DNA from: Alphaproteobacteria bacterium
GTDB lineage: Bacteria > Pseudomonadota > Alphaproteobacteria > Ferrovibrionales > Ferrovibrionaceae
Assembly (NCBI GenBank): GCA_017307375.1
Contig: JAFKFH010000017.1
Coordinates: forward strand, 62,001-126,000
DNA length: 64,000 bases
Reading direction: 5' to 3'
Part shown: one piece after another, positions 35,719 to 43,708 of the stretch
How the letters are laid out: each line of letters begins with the position of its first letter
Numbering within the stretch: the stretch's first letter is position 1
The notes under the pieces: generated by a model
Database searches by the model: none
The model's input: only the letters and a program-made list of their open reading frames with translations
Told to the model about the DNA's origin: nothing
Position numbers and translations under genes: made by a program

Positions 35719-37293
35719 ATGATCGAGTGGCTCGCCAACCGGACCGTCACCTGCCGATGCCCGGTCTGCGGCAGCCTCGCTGCCCATCAGGCCATGCTGC
35801 GCAGCCCCAGCATGTTCGATCCAGCCAAGCGCCTGCTGTTTCTGGCCTGCGCCGCCTGTGGCAGCGGGTTCTTCGACGATCGCCGGCCGCCTGACTACCA
35901 GGGCGACGGATCGGCCGATTTTCCGATCAAGTTCTATGTCGAGAAAGGGGCTTCGATCGACGCGATGCTGCGACCGATCGCGGCGCTGCCGTTCCCGGCG
36001 GGGACGCGCTATCTCGAAATCGGCTGCGGCTTCGGTTTCTCGCTTGATTTCGTCGCTCGCCACTACCGGGCCGAGGTGATGGGCATCGATCCCGCGGGCA
36101 TGGCCGCCGAGGGAAGCCGACGGCTCGGCCTCGCCATCGTCAGCGACTATTTCGGCCCTGCGCTGCGGTCACGGGTCGGCCCGCGCGACGTCGTCTATTG
36201 CTCGGAACTGATCGAGCATGTCGAGGATCCGGCTCAGTTGCTGACCGACATCGCCGCAGTGCTCACGCCGGGCGGGATTCTGGTCCTGACCACGCCGGCC
36301 ATGGAGGCGATATCGCCCGAGACGCCGGCAGGCGCCCTGCTCCCGGCGCTGAGCCCCGGCTCGCATCTGATCCTCTACAGCGCCGGATCGCTCGACCTGT
36401 TGCTGCGGCGACATGGCTTCACCGAGATCCGGATCGTCCGCGACGCCCATACGCTGGTCGCCCATGCCAGCCGCGGCGCCGCCCTGCCCCCGTGGCGCGA
36501 AGCGATTTCCGCCGAAGCCCTGATCGATTATCTCGCCGGTCGCTACGCCGCGTCGGCCGGCGATGCCCTGCTGGAAAACGGCTTTCTTTTCCGCCTGGTC
36601 AAGCACCTGGTCATTGCCGGCCGCTTTGCCGAGGCACGGACGCTCGCCCCGGCCGTCGACACGCAGTTCCGCGACCTCTACGGCATCGACATCGACCATC
36701 CGGCCGACCTCGCTCTCCCCGTCCTGGCACCCGGCGCGACGCTTCCCGAGGTCATCGCCCGATTGCCGCTGAACCTCGCCAACCATCTGCATTTCCGGGG
36801 GCTCGTCGAGTTGATAGACGGCCATGACGGGGCGCGGGCGGCGGCAAGCTTCATGGCCGCCGCCCGGCTGGCCGCCGGGATGCGCGACGCGCTGCATCGT
36901 TACCTGATCTCGGACGGGGAGTTGGAAGCCTGCGTCGGGGCCTGCCTGAAGATGACGGTCTTTGCCTTGCGCACGCTGCCGGCGGCGGCGGCGACCCGGC
37001 AGGTGCCGATGGTGGTCGACACGCTTCGCCGGCTGCTCGACGGCCGCCCTGTCACGGCGGTGCTGGGGACGGACGGACCATCCGATCTCGACGCGCTGGC
37101 CGCGCTGGGCCGGGATATCGGTGGCGAGGCGCGCGACCTGCTCGAGAGCCTGCCGGGGATCGCCAAGCCGGCAGGCGATATCGGCCTGGCGGCTGGCGCG
37201 GTGCAGGACGACGCGCGGGTCGATGGTTCTGAACGTGGCTTGTTGCGGGGAATGTTGCGGCGCGCGTCGGGATATTTGGGTTTGCGCCGATGA
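35719..37293 (+). CDS. SAM methyltransferase with zinc-knuckle start, paralogue of 21918-24224
   Basis: 524 residues. A cysteine knuckle (CRCPVCGS ... CAACGSG, residues ~12-52) precedes a class I methyltransferase with motif I YLEIGCGFGFSLDF near 97 and SELIEHVEDP near 160, then an Ala-rich helical tail. The shared blocks with the product at 21918-24224 show a duplication within the locus; this copy has a shorter tail. It starts 22 bp after the TolC gene and is probably cotranscribed with it. A glycan-modifying role is likely from context. Confidence 0.78.
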   Translation: MIEWLANRTVTCRCPVCGSLAAHQAMLRSPSMFDPAKRLLFLACAACGSGFFDDRRPPDYQGDGSADFPIKFYVEKGASIDAMLRPIAALPFPAGTRYLEIGCGFGFSLDFVARHYRAEVMGIDPAGMAAEGSRRLGLAIVSDYFGPALRSRVGPRDVVYCSELIEHVEDPAQLLTDIAAVLTPGGILVLTTPAMEAISPETPAGALLPALSPGSHLILYSAGSLDLLLRRHGFTEIRIVRDAHTLVAHASRGAALPPWREAISAEALIDYLAGRYAASAGDALLENGFLFRLVKHLVIAGRFAEARTLAPAVDTQFRDLYGIDIDHPADLALPVLAPGATLPEVIARLPLNLANHLHFRGLVELIDGHDGARAAASFMAAARLAAGMRDALHRYLISDGELEACVGACLKMTVFALRTLPAAAATRQVPMVVDTLRRLLDGRPVTAVLGTDGPSDLDALAALGRDIGGEARDLLESLPGIAKPAGDIGLAAGAVQDDARVDGSERGLLRGMLRRASGYLGLRR

Positions 37294-37314
37294 GATGGGC
37301 CGCGCGAACGACAA

Positions 37315-37340
37315 AACCCCGCGGTGATGCGGGGTTCTTT
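37315..37340 (+). terminator. Terminator after the methyltransferase
   Basis: AACCCCGC and GCGGGGTT form an 8-bp perfect stem with a 6-nt loop, followed by CTTTGT on the plus strand. The T-tract is short, so termination may be partial. It ends the TolC-methyltransferase transcript. Confidence 0.7.
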
Positions 37341-37421
37341 GTGCGGATTATCGATGTTTGGTAAAGTTGGTTGCGGGGACGCGCAACCACTTATACCGAA
37401 CCAAGCTCAAACTTAGTTCGC

Positions 37422-37435
37422 GGTAATTAATTACC
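37422..37435. repeat. 14-bp perfect AT-rich palindrome
   Basis: GGTAATTAATTACC is its own reverse complement. It lies in the non-coding stretch between the methyltransferase terminator and the insertion sequence. A DNA-binding site is possible; function unknown. Confidence 0.35.
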
Positions 37436-37560
37436 AAAATCAGCAGATTCTTCCGGCTTTCTTCGAGGCCGGCGCTCGCAGCATCGTTTGGGATCATTGC
37501 TCCGCCCCACATCGACGGTACATGGCGAAAACCGGCCGTCGACCAGCCCTGGCAGTCTAG

Positions 37561-38993
37561 TACTACAGTTGCGTATTTAGGCTATGCATCGTCGCTGATA
37601 GTGAGCGATGGCAGCTGAGAATTGATGCCGTCGTCGCCAGAGGGACCAGGCAATAGCGAAAGACGTAGCCTTTGGCGGTCGGAAGATGAGCCGAGCGATG
37701 AGGTATCGGATCTCAGCCGTTGTGGGGATCAGGGCGGCCATGATGGTCAGGCGGCGGTTTCGGCTGGCGGACTCGTTTCGTTCGGTTTGCTCCAAGCGGT
37801 GCGCCGCAAATCGGCAGCGAGCTTGGCGAGGAAAGCGGCAGCGGCCATGACTAGGGTCATATGGCGATACCATCCATGCCAGCAGCGCGCTTCGCAGTGA
37901 TCGAGACCAAGATCGCCCTTGGCGCGCTCGAAGCACTTCTCGATCGTCCAGCGTAGCCCGGCGGCACCAGCCATTTCGGCAAGCGCCGTCGCCTGAGGCG
38001 CAAAGGCCAGGTAGTAGGCGAGTTTGTGCGGTTCCCGGCGATTGCGGCGGAACAGGAGCCATCGCTCGAAGCCCTCGCCCGCAGCCCAGGGCAGATTGAC
38101 GCGCGCCCAGTCATAGAGCCGCAAGCCTTTGGCGCCTTCCCCGGCGGGAAGAGTCGTCCAGTCGCCAGCGAGAAGATTTTCCGCGATGCCCTTTGGATCG
38201 GTCTGGAAAAGACCGTGTTCATCGAAGAAGCGCAGGTGATGGTTGGATCTGATGGCCAGCACATATGGCTGGCGACGCGCCTCCAGCATCTGACGTAACC
38301 GATAGTCGCCGCCATACAGGGCGTCCGCCAACACCCATCGACAGGGCACACCGGCATCGAGGGCCGCGGCAATCAGATTGCGGGCGATCTCGATCTTGGT
38401 GGCAAAGCCGACCCCTTCGGGCACTTTGGCCTTGGCGCACCGCTCTGTATCCCGGGTCCAGGATTCCGGCAAATAGAGCTGCCGGTCGATCAGGGTCTGA
38501 CCAAGGCGGCTGGCATAGGTCAGGAATACGCCAACCTGACAGTTCTCGATTCGGGCCGCCGTCCCCGAATATTGTCGCGAAACGCCAACCGACTGATCGC
38601 CCTTCTTGACGAACCCGGTCTCGTCGACCACAAGCACACCGTCCGGATCCGACAGCGCCTCGATCGCATAGCGGCGCACGACATCCCGCAACTCGTCCGC
38701 CGACCAGGAACTACGTCCCAGCAGCGATTGCATCCGATACGGACGATCGAGCCCGGCTTGTTCGGCCAGCAGCCAGCCGGTCTTACGTTCAATCCCGGAC
38801 AGCAAGCCTTCCAGAAAGGCACTGCCGGTCTCCTGCAGTTCCCGACGGCCGAAAACCGGAAATAACAGCCCCTTCAAGGCGCAAAGCTCACGATCCCACG
38901 ACAGCAGTGACCCTGACCACGTAGCTACAGCCATGCCACCCCTCTCGTCGATAAGAAGGGAATCATGTCAGTGAAAAATACGCAACTGTAATA
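37561..38993 (-). mobile_element. IS701-family insertion sequence, apparently intact
   Basis: 1,433 bp bounded by terminal inverted repeats: the left end reads TACTACAGTTGCGTATTT and the right end, reversed, TATTACAGTTGCGTATTT (17 of 18 match). Both ends are flanked by CTAG (37557-37560 and 38994-38997), a 4-bp target duplication of the YTAR type known for this family. One full-length transposase gene fills the minus strand. Size and ends are as expected for IS701 relatives, so the copy may be active. Confidence 0.88.
37747..38934 (-). CDS. IS701-family DDE transposase
   Basis: 395 residues. VLVVDETGFVKKGDQSVGVS near residue 98 carries the first catalytic Asp in the family context, VLADALYGGDYRLRQMLEAR near 203 the second, and AGLRWTIEKCFERAKGDLGL near 335 the Glu-containing third block. 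Length and motifs are complete, with no frameshift or early stop. It catalyses cut-and-paste movement of the element. Confidence 0.93.
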   Translation of the reverse strand: MAVATWSGSLLSWDRELCALKGLLFPVFGRRELQETGSAFLEGLLSGIERKTGWLLAEQAGLDRPYRMQSLLGRSSWSADELRDVVRRYAIEALSDPDGVLVVDETGFVKKGDQSVGVSRQYSGTAARIENCQVGVFLTYASRLGQTLIDRQLYLPESWTRDTERCAKAKVPEGVGFATKIEIARNLIAAALDAGVPCRWVLADALYGGDYRLRQMLEARRQPYVLAIRSNHHLRFFDEHGLFQTDPKGIAENLLAGDWTTLPAGEGAKGLRLYDWARVNLPWAAGEGFERWLLFRRNRREPHKLAYYLAFAPQATALAEMAGAAGLRWTIEKCFERAKGDLGLDHCEARCWHGWYRHMTLVMAAAAFLAKLAADLRRTAWSKPNETSPPAETAA

Positions 38994-38996
38994 CTA

Positions 38997-39257
38997 GCGC
39001 GCTCACTGGTGGTCGCCGCGGCACGTGCCCTCGATGACGAGGCCGATGATGCCGGTCTGTTGGTCGCCGCTGCCAAGGCCAAAGCGGGAGACGCCGCAAT
39101 CCTCGCAACGGACGAGGCCGTAAAAATGCGCGGCGGTATTGGGATGACAGATCAGCTCGACATCGGTTTGTTCCTCAAGCGTGCCAGGGTGGCGGCCGTT
39201 CTGCTTGGCGATTGCGATTTCCTGGCCGAGCGGGTGTCGATCCTGCGTGGGCTGTAG
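38997..39257 (+). pseudogene. C-terminal fragment of an acyl-CoA dehydrogenase, cut at the IS junction
   Basis: The frame, open through the right IS boundary, reads ARSLVVAAARALDDEADDAG and then AAKAKAGDAAILATDEAVKM, GGIGMTDQLDIGLFLKRARV and stops after ERVSILRGL. This is the C-terminal helical domain of an acyl-CoA dehydrogenase; about three quarters of a normal 380-residue enzyme is missing. The sequence left of the IS does not supply the missing part in any frame, so a deletion accompanied or followed the insertion. A GTG within the fragment could start an 82-residue product, but it could not be a working enzyme. Confidence 0.82.
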
Positions 39258-39356
39258 GGCTGGGCCGCGAACTTGGGCTCTGAGTAGCAGCGGAACAGAA
39301 AACTCAACGAGAGCAATCCTCACACATCCCTGGGGTTCCGGACGCCGGCCGAATTT

Positions 39357-39392
39357 GCTTCATCGGCCGGGGTTAACCCCGGCCGATGAAGC
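39357..39392. repeat. Perfect 36-bp palindrome
   Basis: GCTTCATCGGCCGGGGTT is followed directly by its exact reverse complement, with no spacer. It lies between the acyl-CoA dehydrogenase fragment and the convergent CGNR gene, where a bidirectional terminator would sit, but neither side has a T-tract. It could act as a Rho-independent-like pause, a protein site or a folded mRNA end. Confidence 0.6.
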
Positions 39393-39460
39393 CGCCGGAC
39401 TCTCGTCTCGGCTGGCGGAGAAACTGGGTCAGGGTCAGGGCGATCGCCACATCTCACTGT

Positions 39461-40135
39461 TTATCTGTCGCGGTCCTTCACCTCACCAGCGACGAAACGG
39501 CTTCGAAAGCCGCGTACTTTGGCCCGATTTCCGCAGCTATCCATGGAACACCAGCGCCTGGGCTTTGAGCGGCTGTTGTTCAAGAAGAAGCCGCCGCACG
39601 GGTCGCCCTCGCAGCGTCCAAGTTTGCGGTCTCCGGGGATGAGCTCGAGGCTCGCGATCGCCAAGGCGACGCGAGCGACCGGCAGGAAGAGGACATGCGG
39701 CTCTTTCTCACTTGCCCCGGCGGTCGGTGAAATCAGAAGTCGGGGATCACCTAGCGCCGAAGTTAGCAGGGGCGCCAGCGGTGCAGCCTGTTTCGATTCT
39801 GGCGAGTAGAGCGACCAGCTGCCGATCCGCTGCGCGAGATTCTGACGCCAAGCATTACGCAATGCGATTGCCGCACGGTGAGCCGCGTGAGCGTCCTGCG
39901 GATGGACGCGCGCTATGTCGACAAGGATACACCTCTCATCCTCTCTCAGGAGTCTCGCCGGGACCGACCAGTCGTTAAGGGCCCGGTAGTCTGGAAGAAA
40001 ATCAACCTCAACCCCTTCGCGCCAATGGAGCGTGTTAGCGAAATCGAGCGCAGGATCGCCAGCCAGCATTCGTAAGCGCCCGATCGGCGAAAAAAACGCC
40101 CGGGTCTGGGAGATTGGCCTTTCATTTGCTGTCAT
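39461..40135 (-). CDS. CGNR zinc-finger transcriptional regulator
   Basis: 224 residues. The C-terminus has CEGDPCGGFFLNNSRSKPRR and WCSMDSCGNRAKVRGFRSR (residues ~175-215), the CGNR treble-clef zinc finger with its four cysteines. The N-terminal ~160 residues form the ABATE-type stress-sensing domain (GDPALDFANTLHWREG near 26). Such proteins are putative regulators of unknown signals. An imperfect palindrome with GTAAC/GTTAC arms (40136-40155) abuts the start codon and could serve autoregulation. It is divergent from the GST gene across a 572-bp gap. Confidence 0.87.
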   Translation of the reverse strand: MTANERPISQTRAFFSPIGRLRMLAGDPALDFANTLHWREGVEVDFLPDYRALNDWSVPARLLREDERCILVDIARVHPQDAHAAHRAAIALRNAWRQNLAQRIGSWSLYSPESKQAAPLAPLLTSALGDPRLLISPTAGASEKEPHVLFLPVARVALAIASLELIPGDRKLGRCEGDPCGGFFLNNSRSKPRRWCSMDSCGNRAKVRGFRSRFVAGEVKDRDR

Positions 40136-40707
40136 GTAACTATTTAATAGGTTACAGACTCACATGGCAAGCTAGAACGGCATATCTCATGGCGTATCAG
40201 GTGACCTTCCATGCGACCCTCGCGCTAGCTTCGCCTGCCTGGGCAAACGGGGTCGACGGCACTTTCCGCGCGGATGCAATCGTAGCCGGACCGGGCGAGC
40301 ACAATTGCAAATCGGGCTTTCAGATCGCCTCGATTCACCACTCGAGCGGACCAAGTCCGGTCAGCGACATTCCCCGACCATCTCTTGAAGATGAAGCTTT
40401 CGGGCGTCATTCGGCCGAGCGTGTAAAGCCCCTCTCAACGACGGTTTGCGGGCCATTGCCGAGATCGCAGTCGATTACGGATCGGCCGGGTCCCTGACGG
40501 ATACTCCACCGGTTGAGGGTGACCAGGCATAGCTCCTGCGTGACAGTCGCGACGCTGAGGACGTCCAGGCCATTCGCAGAACCACTTCGTTCGATACGGT
40601 TATTCTCGTCGACGCTCCAAGACCAGCCTCCCTAAGCCATGAACCCACCCTGAGAAGGTAAACTATTGAACTCCCGAAGTTAAACCCTTCTGAAAAGAGG
40701 ACAGAGA
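40136..40707. other. Gap without recognisable gene
   Basis: 572 bp between the divergent CGNR and GST genes. A 127-codon plus-strand frame (40114-40497) and a 61-codon minus-strand frame have no recognisable motifs or ribosome sites and are probably remnants or chance. At the left edge, GTAAC-N10-GTTAC overlaps the CGNR start region. The right edge carries AAGAGGA before the GST start. Composition suggests decayed accessory DNA. Confidence 0.5.
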
Positions 40708-41337
40708 ATGAAGATCTATTGGATCAAGGCTCAGGCACCTCGGCGTGTATTAGCGTTGGCGAAGCATCTTCAAATCGCCGCCGAATTCGTTGAGTTGGAT
40801 CTGATGGTGGGCGAGCTTCAGAGGCCGCAATATGCGGCGATAAACCCCAACATGAAAGTTCCGACCTTAGTTGACGGCGAGACAGTGGTCTTGGAAGCCA
40901 GCGCTATTATGGCTTATCTCTGCATCCTTGCCCGCTCGGACATGTGGCCGGCAGACAGTCCTTTGGAGCAAGTTGAGATACTGCGTTGGTTGTCATGGGG
41001 GGATGGTCATTGGTCACCAGCGGTGGCCCCATTTTATTTTGAATATATTGTTAAATCTACTTTCGATATTGGAGAACCAGATCCAGAAGCACTAAAATCC
41101 AAAGTCACGGATCTAAGAAAGTACGCGGCGATTCTCGATCGGCATCTGGAAGAAACACCCTATGTGGCCTGCAATCGGCTTACTATCGCCGATTTCCAAC
41201 TTGCGTCCATGGCGGCCTATTGGAGGCAAGCCAAGATGCCGCTTGAAGATTTTAAGCACATAACGACTTGGCTGGATCGGTTGATGCAGCTTCCTGCGTG
41301 GGCCGATCCTTGGCCGCAAAAAAATGTTGTCGGATAA
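40708..41337 (+). CDS. Glutathione S-transferase
   Basis: 209 residues with the thioredoxin-fold N-terminal domain (MKIYWIKAQAPRRVLALAKH; NPNMKVPTLVDGETVVLEAS near 47, with the cis-Pro and the Glu-Ser pair that holds the glutathione gamma-glutamyl group). The C-terminal helical domain has the N-capping box RLTIADFQLAS near 158. It conjugates or uses glutathione on an unknown substrate. Base composition is near 50% GC by eye, far below the neighbouring glycan genes, and codon choice is relaxed, both signs of transfer. A good AGAGGA ribosome site precedes the ATG. Confidence 0.88.
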   Translation: MKIYWIKAQAPRRVLALAKHLQIAAEFVELDLMVGELQRPQYAAINPNMKVPTLVDGETVVLEASAIMAYLCILARSDMWPADSPLEQVEILRWLSWGDGHWSPAVAPFYFEYIVKSTFDIGEPDPEALKSKVTDLRKYAAILDRHLEETPYVACNRLTIADFQLASMAAYWRQAKMPLEDFKHITTWLDRLMQLPAWADPWPQKNVVG

Positions 41338-41415
41338 GTTCAATCCGAACAACTGATAGAACGTCCAATCCTCCAATAGAATCGATGATGACTTGCGATT
41401 TGGGTCGTCATTTTT

Positions 41416-41444
41416 AGGCCGGATCGATTAATTCGATCCGGCCT
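41416..41444. repeat. Hairpin inverted repeat after the GST gene
   Basis: AGGCCGGATCGA and TCGATCCGGCCT form a perfect 12-bp stem around TTAAT. Position after the GST stop suggests a terminator, but five T precede rather than follow the stem on the plus strand, so canonical termination in that direction is doubtful. Confidence 0.5.
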
Positions 41445-41528
41445 CCTGAATGGCCTGAGGTGACCGCCTACCAGATACAAATGGACATCGTGTTTGGACG
41501 AAGATGCAGCGCTACATGGAGTGTTTTG

Positions 41529-41945
41529 ATGTCAAAATCAGCTAAAGCGTTTTCACAATCATTCTTCCATGGAACGCGGGCCAATCTCGCGCCAGGCGAT
41601 TTCATTGTCGTGGGATATTCCTCCAATTTTTCGACGTTAAGGCCACTTTCCTGGGTATACTTTTCAGCCACGCTTGACGCTGCAATTTGGGGCGCTGAAC
41701 TTGCGGCCGGCAGTCAGCCGGAGCGTATCTACGTCGTGGAACCTACCGGGCCAATCTTTGATGATCCCAATCTTACGGACAAGAAATTCCCTGGGAATCC
41801 CTCGCTATCGTACCGGTCGCGCGAACCACTTAGGGTACTGGCAGAGGTGACAGAATGGGCAGGTCATACCGCCGAACAATTGAAATTGATGAGAGAAGGG
41901 CTGGCCCGTCTTAAAGTGGATGGCGTGCACCCGATACTCGATTAA
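41529..41945 (+). CDS. arr: NAD+-rifampin ADP-ribosyltransferase (Arr)
   Basis: 138 residues, the normal size for Arr enzymes, which inactivate rifamycins by ADP-ribosylating them. Family blocks are in order: FFHGTRANLAPGDFI (residues ~11-25, conserved His), VYFSATLDAAIWGAELA (~43-59), IYVVEPTGPIFDDPNLTDKK (~67-86), FPGNPSLSYRSREPLRVL (~87-104), and the closing WAGHTAEQLKLMREGL. The ATG at 41529, with GGAG 7 nt upstream, gives the family start; the longer frame from 41460 is unlikely. Low-GC context beside the GST and the IS suggests acquired DNA. The natural substrate may differ from rifampin. Confidence 0.9.
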   Translation: MSKSAKAFSQSFFHGTRANLAPGDFIVVGYSSNFSTLRPLSWVYFSATLDAAIWGAELAAGSQPERIYVVEPTGPIFDDPNLTDKKFPGNPSLSYRSREPLRVLAEVTEWAGHTAEQLKLMREGLARLKVDGVHPILD

Positions 41946-42375
41946 AAGGCCTGGAATAATAAGCCGATCGATCAGTGCGGGCGATCTACTGTTGGGCCGG
42001 TCTCCAAGCTATTGCAACCATATTGAACAGTCACGCTGGCAGGATATCTTATTATCAATTTTCGCCTGACTCCGCGGTCAATTTGCACCGGACTGGCGAT
42101 ACCCTTGCCCACATCTCCGATCAGCTGCTGTGGAGCTGGACGAAACCATCAGCCGCGGGCAGGTGCTCTGACGACCGCGGCTCCCGATATCGTCTTCTCG
42201 ATGGAACGCATCGTCAGCTTTCTCATTGGAACGAAGACGGGGCCGAAGTCGACTCTGTGCACATTCGCGGTGTCGTCGCAGGCAGCGCCATCGCCTCGAC
42301 ACGCGACGGGAGGCTTGCCGCCCGCCACCCCAAATCAGGCGATCAGACGCCGCAGGCGTCCATCAGACCCAGACG
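41946..42375. other. Gap without recognisable gene
   Basis: 430 bp between the Arr gene and the convergent D-amino-acid dehydrogenase-like gene. One minus-strand frame reads plausibly (for example VHRVDFGPVFVPMRKLTMR) but contains an in-frame TGA and matches no family I know. It may be the remnant of a lost gene. Confidence 0.45.
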
Positions 42376-43539
42376 TCACACCACGGGGTCTCCCGCGATC
42401 GTGCCGCGAACGCAATCTCGCCCAGGCGATATCGCGTCCGCTGTAACGCCGAGTGCCGAGATGTCGGGCGGAACCCCTTCGCCGAGGGCTAGACTGGCCG
42501 CCAATCGCGCCGCAGCGGCACCGGCCATCACGCCATTGCCGCCTTGCCCTGCCAGCCAGATAAATCCTTCCGCATCGGGGTCGGGCCCGATCACCGGTTC
42601 ATGATCGGGTGCGAAAGTCCTGAGCCCACCCCATTTGTGCTTTACGGCCGCGACCTCCATCGTCGTGTAGGTATGGATACGATCGATCGCAATCGCGACT
42701 TCCAATTCATCAGCCTGCGCGTCGCACGGCACCGACTCTGCCATGTCGACCGGGGAGACCATGATACGGCCGGCCTCGGGCTTGAAATAGAAGGTCTCCG
42801 CAACGTCGAAAGTCATCGGCCACGTCCGGATGTCACTGCCGACCGGTGGGTCGAATGTCACCGCGGTACGGCGGAAGGGGACGACGTTTCGCACAGGCAG
42901 CCCCGCGAGGGAAGCGACACTCTGGCACCATCCGCCTGCCGCATTGATGATCACAGGCGCCTCGAAGTCGCCCTGTGGTGTCGAGACTTTCCAGACCCCG
43001 TTGCGGCGCGCGAGCGCGACTGCCCTGGCGGACGTAACGATTTGCCCCTGGCGGCGCTGGAACGCCTTGAGATACCCGTTCATCAGCGAATTGGTGTCTA
43101 TGTCCCGGCAGTCCGGCTCGTAAAGCGCCAAGGTGAACTCTTCTGACCGGATCACCGGGCAGTAGCGCAGCGCATCCTTGACGGAGACGAGGTCGACGGT
43201 CGCCCCGCGCCCGATCAATTCCGCGGCTTGGTGGCGAAGCTGTTCCTCCTCATGCTCCTGCGCCAGGAACATTGCCCCGCGCGGGGTCACCAGCGGAGCT
43301 TCCGCGAAGCCGTCTGGCGGCGTCTCCAGAAAGGCGCGCGAGGCGGAAACGAGGCGGCTCCAGAGAGCCGGGCCATAATTCTCGGACATGACGGCGGCCG
43401 AACGGCCTGTGGAGTGATAGCCCGTGGCGCTCTCGGCCTCGAGGAGCACGACCTTGCCCCTCGCACCGAGTTCATAGGCCACGGATGCGCCGGCAATACC
43501 GCCCCCGATGACAATGAAGTCGGCAATCTGTGATGACAT
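42376..43539 (-). CDS. FAD-dependent D-amino-acid dehydrogenase, DauA (D-arginine dehydrogenase)-like
   Basis: 387 residues of the DAO family. FIVIGGGIAGASVAYELGAR near residue 8 binds ADP. GYHSTGRSAAVMSENYG near 40, DIDTNSLMNGYLKAFQRRQG near 143 and AETFYFKPEAGRIMVSPVDM near 245 follow the pattern of Pseudomonas D-arginine dehydrogenase. FIWLAGQGGNGVMAGAAAAR near 325 closes the FAD site. It probably oxidises a D-amino acid to the 2-oxo acid; side-chain specificity is not clear. The ATG at 43539 has GGGAG at good spacing and is preferred over a start eight codons earlier. It is divergent from the hydroxyacid dehydrogenase. Confidence 0.82.
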   Translation of the reverse strand: MSSQIADFIVIGGGIAGASVAYELGARGKVVLLEAESATGYHSTGRSAAVMSENYGPALWSRLVSASRAFLETPPDGFAEAPLVTPRGAMFLAQEHEEEQLRHQAAELIGRGATVDLVSVKDALRYCPVIRSEEFTLALYEPDCRDIDTNSLMNGYLKAFQRRQGQIVTSARAVALARRNGVWKVSTPQGDFEAPVIINAAGGWCQSVASLAGLPVRNVVPFRRTAVTFDPPVGSDIRTWPMTFDVAETFYFKPEAGRIMVSPVDMAESVPCDAQADELEVAIAIDRIHTYTTMEVAAVKHKWGGLRTFAPDHEPVIGPDPDAEGFIWLAGQGGNGVMAGAAAARLAASLALGEGVPPDISALGVTADAISPGRDCVRGTIAGDPVV

Positions 43540-43708
43540 GGCGCTCTCCCGCTCCTGCTTCAATGCAGAGGATACGGGGGCCCGTCCAGCAGACAGCGCT
43601 TAAATGCAGGGGCCGAACCGTTTCCTCGCCCCGACTGTGCCGGCTGAAACAGCATATCCTGCTGCGCCATGCCACTAGCGTCCTTTCTGGACCGATCTAG
43701 GAGCGACC

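Noticed and set aside
40114-40497. 127-codon plus-strand gene upstream of the GST gene
   Set aside because: No ribosome site, no motif, and it would start inside the CGNR gene; treated as non-coding or decayed.
41416-41444. Canonical terminator for the GST gene
   Set aside because: The stem is perfect, but the T-run lies on its upstream side and the downstream side has none; kept only as an inverted repeat.
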